Below are positions 16,768 through 26,302 of a DNA stretch of 64,000 bases, piece by piece. The notes beneath the pieces are model-generated. The model searched no databases, was not told where the DNA came from, and saw nothing but the letters and a program-made list of their open reading frames with translations. The translations under genes were made by a program, and so were the position numbers. This DNA is from Marivibrio halodurans (GTDB lineage Bacteria; Pseudomonadota; Alphaproteobacteria; UBA8366; Aestuariispiraceae), in the NCBI RefSeq assembly GCF_017963645.1, contig NZ_JAGMWN010000004.1, positions 124,001 to 188,000 on the forward strand. Direction: 5' to 3'. Within the stretch, counting starts at the first letter, position 1, and the number at the start of each line of letters is the position of its first letter.

Positions 16768-17741
16768 TCAAGTGATGTCATCTGCTCTTTCGCTGATAGT
16801 TTTTATTATGAAATCAAGTATTTCAAAAGCATATTGGATATCGGAACTTTTGTTCAAATTTAGTTTAATCTCTTCATCAACGCTCACAATAAGCGTTGCA
16901 GAATGAAGAACCGTATTCCTTATTTTATTCAATATTCTGTATCCCTTCACGGTATCCTCACCCCAAAATTCTTTACTCTCAATTCCGCTCCCAAACACAT
17001 CTTTGAATGCAGAAGACGCAATTTTATTCATTGTAAATGCTTCCCACTGTTGAATTTTTCTTCTGGAATTTTACGTTTTTTAGCAGTTGAACGAATAGTT
17101 TCGTTTAAATACACTTCAAATCCCAGGGATAAATTCGCTGATGCCATTAAAAAATTGTTCTTAAGAACATAATGATTTGCATCTGCTAATATTCGTGTTG
17201 AAAGTGGAAAGTTATAACCTGATTCAATGCATGATTTGAAAAAGTTACACTGTTCAGTGGAGTATGGTTTTCTAAAATTACTAATGCCTCCGCCAGGAAA
17301 CATAGCAGAAACGCTACCTTTCCGGTAGCTTTCGCTGTCAGGAGTCTTAGTCGATATATTTAACGGACCCAACTGCCATGACTCTGAAAGAGGTTGCAAA
17401 ACATAGTCTTCTAAACAAATCCTTGCGCAATCAATAAGGTGATTTGATACTTTTAAAACAAAATCATTTATAAATTTCATTTTATAAGTGATTCTCTCTG
17501 TTTTTTTGTCTGGCACTTCGTCACTAAAAAACAGGGTAACTTCTGTATACTCGAAATGGTTCGTATCATCATTCTCCAGGAATGCATTCTTCGCCTCAGA
17601 AAGGCCGGGAAATGTTGTTTCTCTTTTTCGATTGGTTCTTAGCCGGACGTGCGCTCTTTTCTCATTGATTAAAATTGAGCTTTCGACGTCAATTTTTAAA
17701 GAAAATGGCATTTTATACTCGATTCTATAATCCACTATCAT
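16768..17741 (-). pseudogene. HEPN-domain-like protein gene broken by a frameshift
   Basis: Two minus-strand frames overlap by ATGA at 17028-17031. The upstream frame (237 aa, from 17741) stops after KHLQ. In the downstream frame, reading upstream of its ATG gives KIQQWEAFTMNKIASSAFKD, a smooth continuation of EE-K in the first frame. One missing A in the run of five at 17055-17059 explains the break. The downstream part contains R38-N-T-V-L-H43 (R-x4-H), the catalytic signature of HEPN ribonuclease folds, in a helical setting. The intact protein would be about 325 aa. HEPN proteins are often toxins or defence effectors. The gene is very AT-rich and lies alone in the island. A sequencing error or programmed slippage remains possible. 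Confidence 0.6.
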
Positions 17742-18027
17742 TCGATTTCCTCAAATAGTTTGATGGCCTATTCGGTGGCGTCTTTATCCACATAAAGTAA
17801 AACGCGCCAACAGCATTATGCATAAAGAAGTGCATTGGTTTCAATCTATAATTTTTAATCATGGCTCATTTGAGTATACCTTATCGATACGTCTCACAGT
17901 CGGCTTGCGCGACATTACGTGCAGTAGCATTTCCAAACGCAGCCACATATGGGATTCAATATCTAAAGACAGTTTCCGATGTTGAGCGCTATTTCACACT
18001 CCTTTGAATTTGAACCGCCTCCATTAC

Positions 18028-18063
18028 AAAAAAATGCAGCCGCAGGAACACCTACGGCTGCAT
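18028..18063 (-). terminator. Rho-independent terminator downstream of gabD
   Basis: On the minus strand ATGCAGCCG-TAGG...-CGGCTGCAT forms a nine-pair stem followed by seven T. It lies 80 bases beyond the gabD stop and marks the border of the AT-rich island. Confidence 0.85.
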
Positions 18064-18142
18064 AGTCTGTTTCATTCGTTCGCGGCGCCGCCCCTAAATA
18101 GGGGCCACGCGCGGGCTATCGAGAATTAGTCCGTCGCGGCGA

Positions 18143-19597
18143 TCAGATATCCCCCATGCAGAGATACTTGATCTCCATCCATTCCTCGATGCCGTATTTC
18201 GAGCCTTCGCGGCCGATGCCGGATTCCTTGACGCCGCCGAAGGGGGCGACCTCGGTGGAGAGGATGCCGGTGTTGATGCCGACCATGCCGTATTCCAGCC
18301 CTTCGGACACGCGCCAGACGCGGCCGATGTCGCGGGCATAGAAATAGGCGGCCAGCCCGAAGGGCGTGTCGTTGGCGATGCGGATCGCGTCCGCCTCGTC
18401 CTTGAAGCGCACGATGGGCGCCACCGGGCCGAAGATCTCGTTATTGAGGATATCCATGTCGGTGGTGACGTTCTCCAGCACGGTGGGGCTGTAGAAGTTC
18501 CCGCCCAGTTCGTGCGGATCGCCGCCGACGGTCGGCTTGGCGCCGGCCGATTTCGCGCCGCCGACCAGTTCCGTCACCTTGGCGATCGCGCGTTCGTCGA
18601 TCAGCGGGCCGATGGTGACGCCGTCCTCCATGCCGTTGCCGACCTTCATCTTGGCGACCTCGGCCTTCAGGCGGTCGACGAATTTGTCGTAGATGCCGTC
18701 CTGCACCAGGATGCGGTTGGCGCACACGCAGGTCTGGCCGGCATTGCGGAACTTGCAGGCGATGGCGCCCGGCAGCGCGCTTTCGATATCGGCGTCGTCG
18801 AAGACGATGAAGGGCGCGTTGCCGCCGAGTTCCAGGCTGACCTTCTTCACCGTGTCGGAGGCCTGCTTCATCAGCAGCTTGCCGACCGGGGTGGAGCCGG
18901 TGAAGCCGATCTTGCGCACGATCGGGTTGCCGGTCATCTCGCCGCCGATATCGGCCGCCTTGTCGCCGGTGACGACGGAAAGGACGCCGGCGGGGATGCC
19001 CGCCTCCTCGCCCAGCACGCAGAGCGCCAGCGCGGTGAGCGGCGTCGCCTCGGCCGGCTTGATCACCATCGGGCAGCCGGCGGCGAGCGCGGGCGAGGCC
19101 TTGCGCGTGATCATCGCCAGCGGGAAATTCCACGGCGTGATGCCGGCGGTGACGCCGATCGGCTCCTTCACCGTGACGATGCGGCTATCCGCCCGGTGCG
19201 CCGGGATGGTGTCGCCATAGACGCGCTTCGCCTCCTCGCCGAACCATTCGAAGAAGGAGGCGCCATAGACCACCTCGCCCATGGATTCCTGCAGCGGCTT
19301 GCCCTGCTCCATCGTCATGATCATGGCCAGATCGCGCTGGTTCGCCATGATCAGGTCGAACAGGCGGCGCAGGATCTGGGCGCGTTCCTTCGCGGTCTTG
19401 GCGCGCCAGGCGGGCCAGGCCTCGTTCGCGGCCTCGATCGCGCGGCGGGTCTCGGCGGCGCCGCAATTGGCGACATTGGCCAGCACCTCGCCCGTCGCCG
19501 GGTTGGTGACCTTGAAGGTCGCGCCGTTATCGGAATCGGTCCACTTGCCGGCGACGAAGGCCTGCTCGCGGAAGAGTTTGGGGTTGGAAAGCTGCAT
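18143..19597 (-). CDS. gabD: NAD(P)-dependent succinate-semialdehyde dehydrogenase
   Basis: This 484-aa member of the aldehyde dehydrogenase superfamily oxidises succinate semialdehyde to succinate in the GABA shunt or related catabolism. It shows the cofactor-fold motif FTGSTPVGKLL, the general base motif LELGGNAPF (Glu near residue 255), and the nucleophile in NAGQTCVCANR (Cys near residue 289). The adjacent second Cys is typical of GabD enzymes. PWNFPLAM and the C-terminal GGVKESGIGREGSKYG also fit. The length is usual. CAGGAGA precedes the ATG at 19597. The gene stands alone with its own terminator. Glutarate-semialdehyde dehydrogenase is the nearest alternative. Confidence 0.9.
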   Translation of the reverse strand: MQLSNPKLFREQAFVAGKWTDSDNGATFKVTNPATGEVLANVANCGAAETRRAIEAANEAWPAWRAKTAKERAQILRRLFDLIMANQRDLAMIMTMEQGKPLQESMGEVVYGASFFEWFGEEAKRVYGDTIPAHRADSRIVTVKEPIGVTAGITPWNFPLAMITRKASPALAAGCPMVIKPAEATPLTALALCVLGEEAGIPAGVLSVVTGDKAADIGGEMTGNPIVRKIGFTGSTPVGKLLMKQASDTVKKVSLELGGNAPFIVFDDADIESALPGAIACKFRNAGQTCVCANRILVQDGIYDKFVDRLKAEVAKMKVGNGMEDGVTIGPLIDERAIAKVTELVGGAKSAGAKPTVGGDPHELGGNFYSPTVLENVTTDMDILNNEIFGPVAPIVRFKDEADAIRIANDTPFGLAAYFYARDIGRVWRVSEGLEYGMVGINTGILSTEVAPFGGVKESGIGREGSKYGIEEWMEIKYLCMGDI

Positions 19598-19778
19598 TTG
19601 GGCGGTCTCCTGCCTTTCTCGTGCCGGGGCATCCCAGGAAAGTCCGGTGCGGGACCGGATCGAGGAAGGTCTTTCCGCACCGGCGGCTGGGCACTACATA
19701 GGCCGACGCACGGCAAGACGCAACTCGCCCCCCGGCACGCGAATGGGGCCAAACCGGACAGTGCGGAAGGGACAGTTC

Positions 19779-20069
19779 ATGAACCGCGATACCGCCGAGA
19801 CCATCGCCCTGCAGGCCATGCGCTTCGTCGCGGAGGACGAGGACCGGCTGGGCCGCTTCCTGGCCTTGAGCGGGATCGGGCCGGGGGAGCTGCGCGAGCG
19901 CCTGGGCGACCCGACCTTCCAGATGGGGTTGCTGGATTTCCTGCTGAACCACGAGCCCGATCTGCTCGCCTTCGCGGAGCATGCGGAGATCGACCCGACC
20001 CAGCCCGCCTGGGCGCGGCGAACGCTGGCCCGGGCGGCGGGGTTGCGGGACGAGGAAAGCTCGATCTGA
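19779..20069 (+). CDS. DUF3572 protein
   Basis: The 96-aa protein is all-helical and matches the alphaproteobacterial DUF3572 family: TAETIALQAMRFVAEDEDRL, then FLALSGIGPGELRERLGDP, then LLDFLLNHEPDLLAFAE. No function is known; members are small soluble proteins conserved across the class. I chose the ATG at 19779, where the conserved sequence begins; GGAAGGGACAGTTC lies just before it. It is divergent from gabD, with both promoters in the 180-base gap. Confidence 0.85.
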   Translation: MNRDTAETIALQAMRFVAEDEDRLGRFLALSGIGPGELRERLGDPTFQMGLLDFLLNHEPDLLAFAEHAEIDPTQPAWARRTLARAAGLRDEESSI

Positions 20070-20139
20070 TCCCGACCGCGCGCCTGCTCCCGCCCTTGGC
20101 CCCGATGTCGATCCGGCACGCGGCGGGCCGTGGCGGGTA

Positions 20140-20325
20140 TCAGCCTATGGTGACCTCGCGCTCGCGCATGCGCCACAGGCGCGTATAGGCCTCCCCGGCG
20201 GCATCGCCCAATCGCGCGGCCCGTTCCTTTTCCCGCTGATCGCGGGCATGGACGGCCATCCGCGACAGGCAGCGCGCATATTGCGCCTGCTGTTCCAGAT
20301 AATTGCTGTAGTCCACCAGGATCAT
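20140..20325 (-). CDS. Small conserved-looking protein of unknown function (61 aa)
   Basis: The protein MILVDYSNYLEQQAQYARCL... is helical, with many Gln, Arg and Ala residues, and has no membrane segment. GGAAA is suitably placed before the ATG at 20325, and the codon use is like that of the neighbouring genes. It is convergent with the DUF3572 gene. I do not recognise it. It may be a small regulatory or structural protein. Confidence 0.5.
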   Translation of the reverse strand: MILVDYSNYLEQQAQYARCLSRMAVHARDQREKERAARLGDAAGEAYTRLWRMREREVTIG

Positions 20326-20537
20326 CGGGGTTTCCTTACGATTCGGGCCGATTCGGGCCGGACGCGCGCGCCCATCGACATCACCCTACAGTCGAATGGA
20401 GGTGATCGAAGGTGACCCCCGTCACATTCGCGTTAATTTTCGTTGGATTTTTCGTGAATCCCCGGAAATCCGGGCGCCGCGAGTCAGGGCGCGAAGCCCG
20501 GTGGACTCCCGCCCGGGACTCGCCCTAGAAAGAGCGC

Positions 20538-21332
20538 ATGCGGCAATATCTCGACCTCCTCCGGCATGTGAAGGACCACGGCGCGCTGAAGAGCGACCGG
20601 ACCGGCACGGGCACGCGCTCCGTCTTCGGCTGGCAGATGCGCTTCGACCTCGCCGAGGGCTTCCCGCTGCTGACGACGAAGAAGCTGCATCTGCGCTCCA
20701 TCATCCACGAGCTGCTCTGGTTCCTCGCGGGCGATACCAACATCGCCTATCTGAAGCAGAACGGAGTCAGCATCTGGGACGAATGGGCGGACGGGAACGG
20801 CGATCTCGGCCCGATCTACGGCCATCAATGGCGCTCCTGGCCGGCGGCGGACGGGCGGACGATCGACCAGATCGCCCAGGTGGTCGACCAGATCCGCAGC
20901 CACCCGCACAGCCGCCGCCACATCGTCAGCGCCTGGAACCCCGCCGATGTGGAGCGCATGGCGCTGCCGCCCTGCCACTGCCTGTTCCAGTTCCATGTCG
21001 CGGACGACCGGTTGAGTTGCCAGCTCTATCAGCGCAGCGCCGACATCTTCCTGGGCGTGCCGTTCAATATCGCCTCCTACGCGTTGCTGACCCTGATGGT
21101 GGCGCAGGTGACGGGCTATCGGCCGGGCGACTTCGTGCACACGCTGGGCGACGCGCATCTCTATCTCAATCACCTGGAGCAGGCGGACACGCAATTGGCG
21201 CGGAAGCCCGGGCCGCTGCCCAGCATGACGCTGAACCCGGCGCGCACGGAACTCGACCAGTTCGTCCATGACGATTTCACGCTGGCGGACTACGCCCCGC
21301 AGGCGCATATCAAGGCGCCGGTGGCGGTCTGA
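20538..21332 (+). CDS. thyA: Thymidylate synthase
   Basis: The 264-aa enzyme makes dTMP from dUMP with methylene-tetrahydrofolate. The length equals that of the E. coli enzyme. The nucleophile Cys146 is present in [13 protein letters not shown], and [11 protein letters not shown], the Arg pair in [11 protein letters not shown] and [13 protein letters not shown] are all conserved. Dihydrofolate reductase follows after 25 bases, the usual coupling because ThyA produces dihydrofolate. The start at 20538 gives the expected [11 protein letters not shown]-terminus. Confidence 0.97.
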   Translation: MRQYLDLLRHVKDHGALKSDRTGTGTRSVFGWQMRFDLAEGFPLLTTKKLHLRSIIHELLWFLAGDTNIAYLKQNGVSIWDEWADGNGDLGPIYGHQWRSWPAADGRTIDQIAQVVDQIRSHPHSRRHIVSAWNPADVERMALPPCHCLFQFHVADDRLSCQLYQRSADIFLGVPFNIASYALLTLMVAQVTGYRPGDFVHTLGDAHLYLNHLEQADTQLARKPGPLPSMTLNPARTELDQFVHDDFTLADYAPQAHIKAPVAV

Positions 21333-21357
21333 TGGCGGCGGTTGGATACGGGGTCGC

Positions 21358-21906
21358 ATGACGCACGACGCATCGCTCGAACATCCGGTCGCCCTTGTCG
21401 TCGCCGTTGCCGACAACGGCGTGATCGGCGCCGATGGCGGGCTTCCCTGGCGGCTGCCGGAGGATCTGAAATATTTCAAGGCCGTCACCATGGGGAAGCC
21501 GATCGTCATGGGGCGGAAGACCTGGGACTCCCTGCCGCGACGGCCGCTGCCCGGGCGCCCCAACCTCGTCGTGACACGCCAGCGCGACTTCATGGCCGAG
21601 GGCGCCGAGATCTTCACCGATATCGACGCGGCGCTGGCCCGCGCGGACGCTCATGCCTCGGCAGCCGGCCTCGACGATCCGGAGATCAGCGTTATCGGCG
21701 GGGCGGAAATCTTCCGCATGACCCTGCCGCGCGCGGAGCGGCTTTACCTGACGGAGGTTCACGCCCATCCGGAAGGCGACGCCTTCTTTCCGGATTTCGA
21801 TCGAAACGCCTGGCGGGAGACGGCGCGCGACGACCGGCCGGCCGCCGGGGACAATCCGGCCCATAGCTTCACCCGCCTCGCGCGGGTCGGCGCCGACGGA
21901 ATGTAA
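21358..21906 (+). CDS. folA: Dihydrofolate reductase
   Basis: The 182-aa enzyme reduces dihydrofolate to tetrahydrofolate with NADPH. The conserved N-terminal region ALVVAVADNGVIGADGGLPW, the catalytic acid in LPEDLKYFK, the NADPH-binding MGRKTWDSLP and the later VIGGAEIFRM are all visible. The start at 21358 precedes a short leader (MTHDASLEHP) before the first strand; an upstream reading would overlap thyA. It is co-transcribed with thyA. A GC-rich hairpin (21908-21930) follows but lacks a good T tract. Confidence 0.95.
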   Translation: MTHDASLEHPVALVVAVADNGVIGADGGLPWRLPEDLKYFKAVTMGKPIVMGRKTWDSLPRRPLPGRPNLVVTRQRDFMAEGAEIFTDIDAALARADAHASAAGLDDPEISVIGGAEIFRMTLPRAERLYLTEVHAHPEGDAFFPDFDRNAWRETARDDRPAAGDNPAHSFTRLARVGADGM

Positions 21907-22108
21907 CCCGCCGCCCCCCGGGCGGGGTTGCGCCCGGCCGGCGCGCCACTATCCTTCAAGGGGACGGCGCACCGAACCGGCGGGACCACATGCGCCCCGC
22001 GCGACAGCGTCCAGACCCAACCCGACCCACGAAGTCGGACAATATGAACCCCGCGAGAGCCGCCCCCCTCGCTTATCTCTTTCCCTCTCCGATGAAGGAG
22101 CCCAGCCC

Positions 22109-23077
22109 ATGGCCGACGAACTCCACAGCAAGGTCCTGATCATCGGCGCCGGTCCCGCCGGGTATACCGCCGCGATCTATGCCGCCCGGGCGAGTCTCGC
22201 CCCCCGCCTCGTCGCCGGCATGCAGCCCGGCGGCCAATTGATGATCACGACCGACGTGGAGAACTATCCCGGTTTCGCCGACGTGATCCAAGGCCCCTGG
22301 CTGATGGAGCAGATGCAGAAACAGGCGGAGCATGTCGGTACCGACATCCACTACGACCTGATCACGGCGGTCGACTTCACGGGCCGTCCTTTCCGCTGCA
22401 CCGGCGACAGCGGCACGATCTACACGGCCGATTCCGTGATCATCGCGACCGGCGCGCAGGCGCGCTGGCTCGGGCTGGAGAGCGAACAGCGCCTGCAGGG
22501 CATGGGCGTCTCCGCTTGCGCCACCTGCGACGGCTTCTTCTTCCGGGGCAAGGAGGTCGCCGTCGTCGGCGGCGGCAACACGGCGGTGGAGGAAGCGCTC
22601 TATCTCACCAATCACGCCAGCAAGGTGACGCTGATCCATCGGCGCGACGAATTGCGCGCGGAAAAGATCCTGCAAGACCGCCTGTTCGCCCATCCGAAGG
22701 TCGAGGTGATCTGGGACAGCGTGGTGGAGGAGATCCTGGCCGACGGCGACCCGCCGGGCGTCAGCGGCGCGCGCCTGAAGAACCGTAAAAGCGGCGAGAC
22801 CGCGGACATCGCCTGCGAAGGCGTGTTCATCGCGATCGGCCACGACCCCGCGACCGCCGTCTTCAAGGACGCGCTCAAGATGGATGCGAACGGCTACATC
22901 CTGACCGCCGCCGATTCGACCGCGACCGATGTACCCGGCGTCTATGCCGCCGGCGACGTCACCGACCATGTCTATCGACAGGCGGTGACCGCCGCCGGCA
23001 TGGGATGCATGGCCGCGTTGGAGGCGGAACGGTATCTGGCTCTGGGTGGCGCAGAGCGCGTGGAGGCGGCTGAGTAG
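22109..23077 (+). CDS. trxB: Thioredoxin-disulfide reductase
   Basis: The 322-aa flavoprotein passes electrons from NADPH to thioredoxin. It has the FAD-binding GAGPAGYTAAIYAAR (13-27), the redox-active CATC at 137-140, the NADPH-binding VVGGGNTAVEEA, and the C-terminal FAD motif VYAAGDVTD. The length is normal. AAGGAG lies ten bases before the ATG at 22109. It stands alone, with a bactofilin gene about 130 bases downstream that probably has its own promoter. Confidence 0.96.
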   Translation: MADELHSKVLIIGAGPAGYTAAIYAARASLAPRLVAGMQPGGQLMITTDVENYPGFADVIQGPWLMEQMQKQAEHVGTDIHYDLITAVDFTGRPFRCTGDSGTIYTADSVIIATGAQARWLGLESEQRLQGMGVSACATCDGFFFRGKEVAVVGGGNTAVEEALYLTNHASKVTLIHRRDELRAEKILQDRLFAHPKVEVIWDSVVEEILADGDPPGVSGARLKNRKSGETADIACEGVFIAIGHDPATAVFKDALKMDANGYILTAADSTATDVPGVYAAGDVTDHVYRQAVTAAGMGCMAALEAERYLALGGAERVEAAE

Positions 23078-23206
23078 TCGAACTAAGTGTTTTTACCTAA
23101 AATTTTAAACGGCTTTCGTTGCCGCTGGGCGAAGGGTGGCGTACCATAGCGATCAAATTGAGGAAGGGTGTTCGTCGCCCTTCCGCCCGGATGAGAAAGC
23201 CCACAA

Positions 23207-23761
23207 ATGATCTTCGGAAGAAAGCGTACCGAATCCGATACTTTCTCTTCTTCACCCTCCTCATCGCGACATGACACGGCAAAGCGCGTCTCGGAAATTG
23301 CACAGGGATTGACCGTTCTCGGCGAGATCGTCGGCGAATGCGACGTCAGCCTGGACGGTCGGCTGGAGGGCAATCTCCGTTGCCGCAAGCTGGTGATCGG
23401 GCCGTCCGGTGAACTCATCGGTGGGGCGATCGCGCAAAACGTGCATGTGAAAGGCACGGTGAAAGGCGATATTCAGGCCGTGCAGGTCACGCTCGATTCC
23501 ACCGCGACCGTCCTGGGCAATGTCCGCCACGAAGTTCTGAGCGTCGCCGCCGGCGCGCGGGTGGAGGGCCATTATACGCAGGGCCTCGCCAAGCCGGAGC
23601 GCAAGGTGTCGGTCGATGCCATCCGGGACCCTCAAGCGCGCGGTCTTCACCGCCCATCGTCGAAACCCGTCTTTCCGGCCGGAAACCCACCGGTACCGGT
23701 CGCAGTCGGTGGCGGCAGCGGCGCGAAGATCGCCGCCTCGGTGGCGAAGGCGGACATCTGA
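23207..23761 (+). CDS. bacA: Bactofilin
   Basis: The 184-aa protein has a central bactofilin domain (about 31-135): repeated short beta-helix turns such as ECDVSLDGRLEGNLRCRKL and VKGDIQAVQVTLDSTATVLG, flanked by disordered, proline- and glycine-rich ends. Bactofilins polymerise without nucleotide into membrane-associated filaments that organise cell shape, stalks or peptidoglycan synthesis. The N-terminal MIFGRKR may aid membrane association. A membrane peptidase (M23 type) often lies next to bactofilin genes, but none is here. Confidence 0.9.
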   Translation: MIFGRKRTESDTFSSSPSSSRHDTAKRVSEIAQGLTVLGEIVGECDVSLDGRLEGNLRCRKLVIGPSGELIGGAIAQNVHVKGTVKGDIQAVQVTLDSTATVLGNVRHEVLSVAAGARVEGHYTQGLAKPERKVSVDAIRDPQARGLHRPSSKPVFPAGNPPVPVAVGGGSGAKIAASVAKADI

Positions 23762-24087
23762 GCGAACGGCACCCAAGGGCGCGCATCATTTCCTGACCGC
23801 GGAATCCGCCCTGCCCACCGACCGGAACCAGGCCTTGAACCGAAAGCGAGGCCGAAAGCGGATTCGGTCGCATTTCCTTGCCCGGCGCTACCGCCATGGC
23901 ACGGCGCTTCGCGCGGTATCGGCGTGGAGCATTGTTTCCGCCCCACGATCAGGGCTTCCATCAGGGTTTCAAGGGTAAGTTCGGGTGGGTCGCGCGGTTC
24001 GGATTGTCTTTTCCCTGTTTCGCTGAAATCCTCGGCATGGCTGGTGCGTAATGCACGGTCCAGGATCATCCCGGTCGGGAACCCCCC
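23762..24087. other. Intergenic region with no feature seen
   Basis: This stretch lies between the bactofilin and HPP-family genes, which point the same way. It is slightly less GC-rich than its surroundings. I see no convincing gene, hairpin with a T tract, or repeat. It presumably carries the HPP gene promoter. Confidence 0.4.
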
Positions 24088-25230
24088 ATGCAGCATTTTC
24101 CTCGCTCGCTCGGTCCGGCGGTTGCCCGGACATCCCCCGTCGAAGCCGTCCGCGCGGGACTTGGGGCCCTCATCGGCCTCGGCGTGGCGGGGTTGTTCGT
24201 TCTGTCGCCGTCTATCGACCGGACGCTCGGCCTCTATCTAATCGCTCCTTTCGGCGCGAGCGCGGTTCTTTTGTTCGCCGTTCCGAACAGCCCCTTGGCG
24301 CAACCCTGGTCGGCGATCGTGGGGAACACCGTCGCGGCGGCGGTCGGCGTGGCCGTCTGCCTGAGTGTGCCGGAGCCGATTCCCCGGATCGCGCTCGCGG
24401 TCGGCCTCGCGATCACCGCCACGATCCTGTGCCGCGCGGTGCATCCACCGGCCGGCGCGGTCGCGATGACCGCCGCGATGAGCCCCGACGCCGTGGCGGA
24501 TCTCGGCTTCCGCTTCGCCATCACGCCGGTCGCGACCGGAACCGTCATATTGGTCGTGATCGCCGCCGCCTATGCCCGGTTGACCGGGCGGCGCTATCCG
24601 TTCCGGCAGTTCGACGCCCCCAATCGGCATGGCACGCAAGATCCCGAGCCGATGGAACGAATCGGCCTCACGAAGGAGGAACTGACGGAACTCCTGGAGC
24701 GCTATCGCCAGTCCTTCAACCTGGGTGTCGAAGACCTGGCCCGGCTGATCGGCGCGGCCGGGATGCAGGCCGCCACGCACGGGACCGGCCCCATGACAGC
24801 CGCCGACATCATGTCGCGCAATTTGGTGACGGTCGACCCGAGCGCGCCTCTTGCCCATGTGGCGGACCTGTTCAGACGGCACGGCTTCACCTCGCTCCCC
24901 GTGGTCGGGGAGCATGACGGATTTCTCGGCGTGATTTTCCAGATGCACCTCATCGAGCGCATCGGCGCGCAAGCCCACCGCCTTGATCGAGGCCTCCGCC
25001 CGGCGATGAGGCGCCTGCTCATCCGGGAAACGATGCCTCCACCTTGTGCGTCGGACCTCATGAACACGACGCCCCCACGCGCCGCGCCGACGACCCCGGT
25101 CGCAGCGCTCCTACCGATGATGGCCAGTGGCGATGTCGACGCGGTTCCCATCCTGGCCGATGGCGACCTCGTCGGGATCGTGACACGAACCGACCTGATC
25201 GGCGCCCTCGCCAGGAGCAGCTTGCAATAA
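24088..25230 (+). CDS. HPP-family membrane protein with tandem CBS domains
   Basis: The 380-aa protein has an N-terminal HPP domain of four membrane segments (about residues 20-165), including the family signature HPPAGAVAM near residue 118, and a C-terminal pair of CBS domains (TAADIMSRNLVTVDPSAPL and the second repeat ending VGIVTRTDLIGAL). HPP proteins have been linked to nitrite transport across membranes in plants and cyanobacteria. The CBS pair usually binds adenine nucleotides, so transport may be tuned by energy status. This fusion is common in proteobacteria. The substrate here is unknown. Confidence 0.88.
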   Translation: MQHFPRSLGPAVARTSPVEAVRAGLGALIGLGVAGLFVLSPSIDRTLGLYLIAPFGASAVLLFAVPNSPLAQPWSAIVGNTVAAAVGVAVCLSVPEPIPRIALAVGLAITATILCRAVHPPAGAVAMTAAMSPDAVADLGFRFAITPVATGTVILVVIAAAYARLTGRRYPFRQFDAPNRHGTQDPEPMERIGLTKEELTELLERYRQSFNLGVEDLARLIGAAGMQAATHGTGPMTAADIMSRNLVTVDPSAPLAHVADLFRRHGFTSLPVVGEHDGFLGVIFQMHLIERIGAQAHRLDRGLRPAMRRLLIRETMPPPCASDLMNTTPPRAAPTTPVAALLPMMASGDVDAVPILADGDLVGIVTRTDLIGALARSSLQ

Positions 25231-25364
25231 CCGCCCCAATAATCCGCTTCACCATCGGGCCACTTGACGATCGTGGCACCGGAACAAGCAAATGGAAGAA
25301 ATGGTGCCCCATCCCGAAGGGATGTCGAACCAAAACTGGAGCGCCAGTTCGACGTCAGGAGAAA

Positions 25365-25451
25365 TGGTGCGGGCGGCCGGACTCGAACCGGCACGGGACA
25401 AAGCCCAAGCGATTTTAAGTCGCTTGCGTCTACCAGTTTCGCCACGCCCGC
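25365..25451 (-). tRNA. tRNA-Leu (anticodon UAA)
   Basis: On the minus strand, GCGGGCG at 25451 pairs with CGCCCGC before ACCA at 25365, giving an acceptor stem with an encoded CCA. The anticodon arm reads GCGACTTAAAATCGC with TAA in the loop. The T-arm GCCGGTTCGAGTCCGGC is perfect, and a long variable arm typical of leucine tRNAs lies between them. It reads UUA and UUG codons, rare ones in this GC-rich genome. Confidence 0.96.
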
Positions 25452-25560
25452 TTGGCAACCGGCGCGCGCGGCGACGGCGGAACGGACGCTATATCGGCGG
25501 TGCCGGTTTTGGAAGAGGGAAGTAAGCGCGTCCGGCCCATCGCCTCCACGCGCCACATTC

Positions 25561-25890
25561 TTATCCCGGGAAAAGCCCGCGCATCCGTTCCATGAACGCA
25601 TTGATCCAACTCTTGAGCGTCGGCAGCAGGCCGCCGCCTTCCCCCTGCCCCGGCTGATCGAGCGCACCAATGGCGAGGCCGATGGCGATCGCCAGAACGA
25701 GCGCGAGAAGGATCGTCAGAATCCAGGATACGGCGTTGGAACCACCGCGCCGGCGCCGCGAGAACCGCCGTTCGCCGAACCCCACATCCGGTTGGACATG
25801 GTTACGCAAACTGAGCGGTACCGTGCCGCCAAGGGTATCGCCGCGGTCCAGCCTGATCTTACGTTTGGTGTATTTAGTGCTCACGCCCAT
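25561..25890 (-). CDS. Small membrane protein of unknown function (109 aa)
   Basis: The protein starts MGVSTKYTKRKIRLDRGDTL, has a basic cluster (RRFSRRRRGG) and then one strong membrane segment near residues 52-76 (VSWILTILLALVLAIAIGLAIG). A short tail with a helical LKSWINAFMERMRGLF end follows. The basic stretch before the membrane span predicts a cytoplasmic N-terminus. I prefer the ATG at 25890 to one 15 bases upstream. The family is not recognised. It reads towards the tRNA-Leu gene on the same strand. Confidence 0.5.
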   Translation of the reverse strand: MGVSTKYTKRKIRLDRGDTLGGTVPLSLRNHVQPDVGFGERRFSRRRRGGSNAVSWILTILLALVLAIAIGLAIGALDQPGQGEGGGLLPTLKSWINAFMERMRGLFPG

Positions 25891-26105
25891 GTCGGTCCGT
25901 CTCATGCGCCGGGATGCGCGTTGATCGTCCGTTCGCCACCGGCACGCACCCCCTGCTACCGCGCCAGCCGAACCGCTTCAAGCCCCGCCCGGATATCCGA
26001 CCCTGGCCGTCCCCACCATCCGAGACACCCAGAAGACCCAACCGGAATGTCGGTATCAGGACGGGAATATGGCGTAACCTTGGCAATTACCCGAAAGTCC
26101 AGGCT

Positions 26106-26288
26106 ATGCTCTCATCCATGGACCGGGATTGGACGAATTATGGGCTGATCGCGCTCGGCGCCGTACTGCTCTGGCTACTGGCGCGACGCGGGCGCGCCGG
26201 CGATGCGCCTTGGCGGCGCATGCTGCCGGTCGCGATCGCCGTCGCGCTGGTGGTCGGTATCGCGCTTCATCTGCGCGACCGGATGTGA
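26106..26288 (+). CDS. Small two-span membrane protein (60 aa)
   Basis: The frame encodes MLSSMDRDWTNYGLIALGAV followed by a basic loop (ARRGRAGDAPWRR) and a second hydrophobic stretch (LPVAIAVALVVGIALHL). Two short spans with a positive loop between them look like a real membrane hairpin. The start could also be the ATG at 26118. No family is recognised. It is convergent with the CinA-like gene. Confidence 0.4.
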   Translation: MLSSMDRDWTNYGLIALGAVLLWLLARRGRAGDAPWRRMLPVAIAVALVVGIALHLRDRM

Positions 26289-26302
26289 TGCCGGGAAAGC
26301 CC

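Noticed and set aside
18512-20188. Long open frame antisense to gabD
   Set aside because: The opposite strand encodes a full, conserved aldehyde dehydrogenase; the antisense frame is low-complexity and has no family match.
21908-21930. Terminator after folA
   Set aside because: A GC-rich hairpin is visible, but no T tract follows, so I did not call it.
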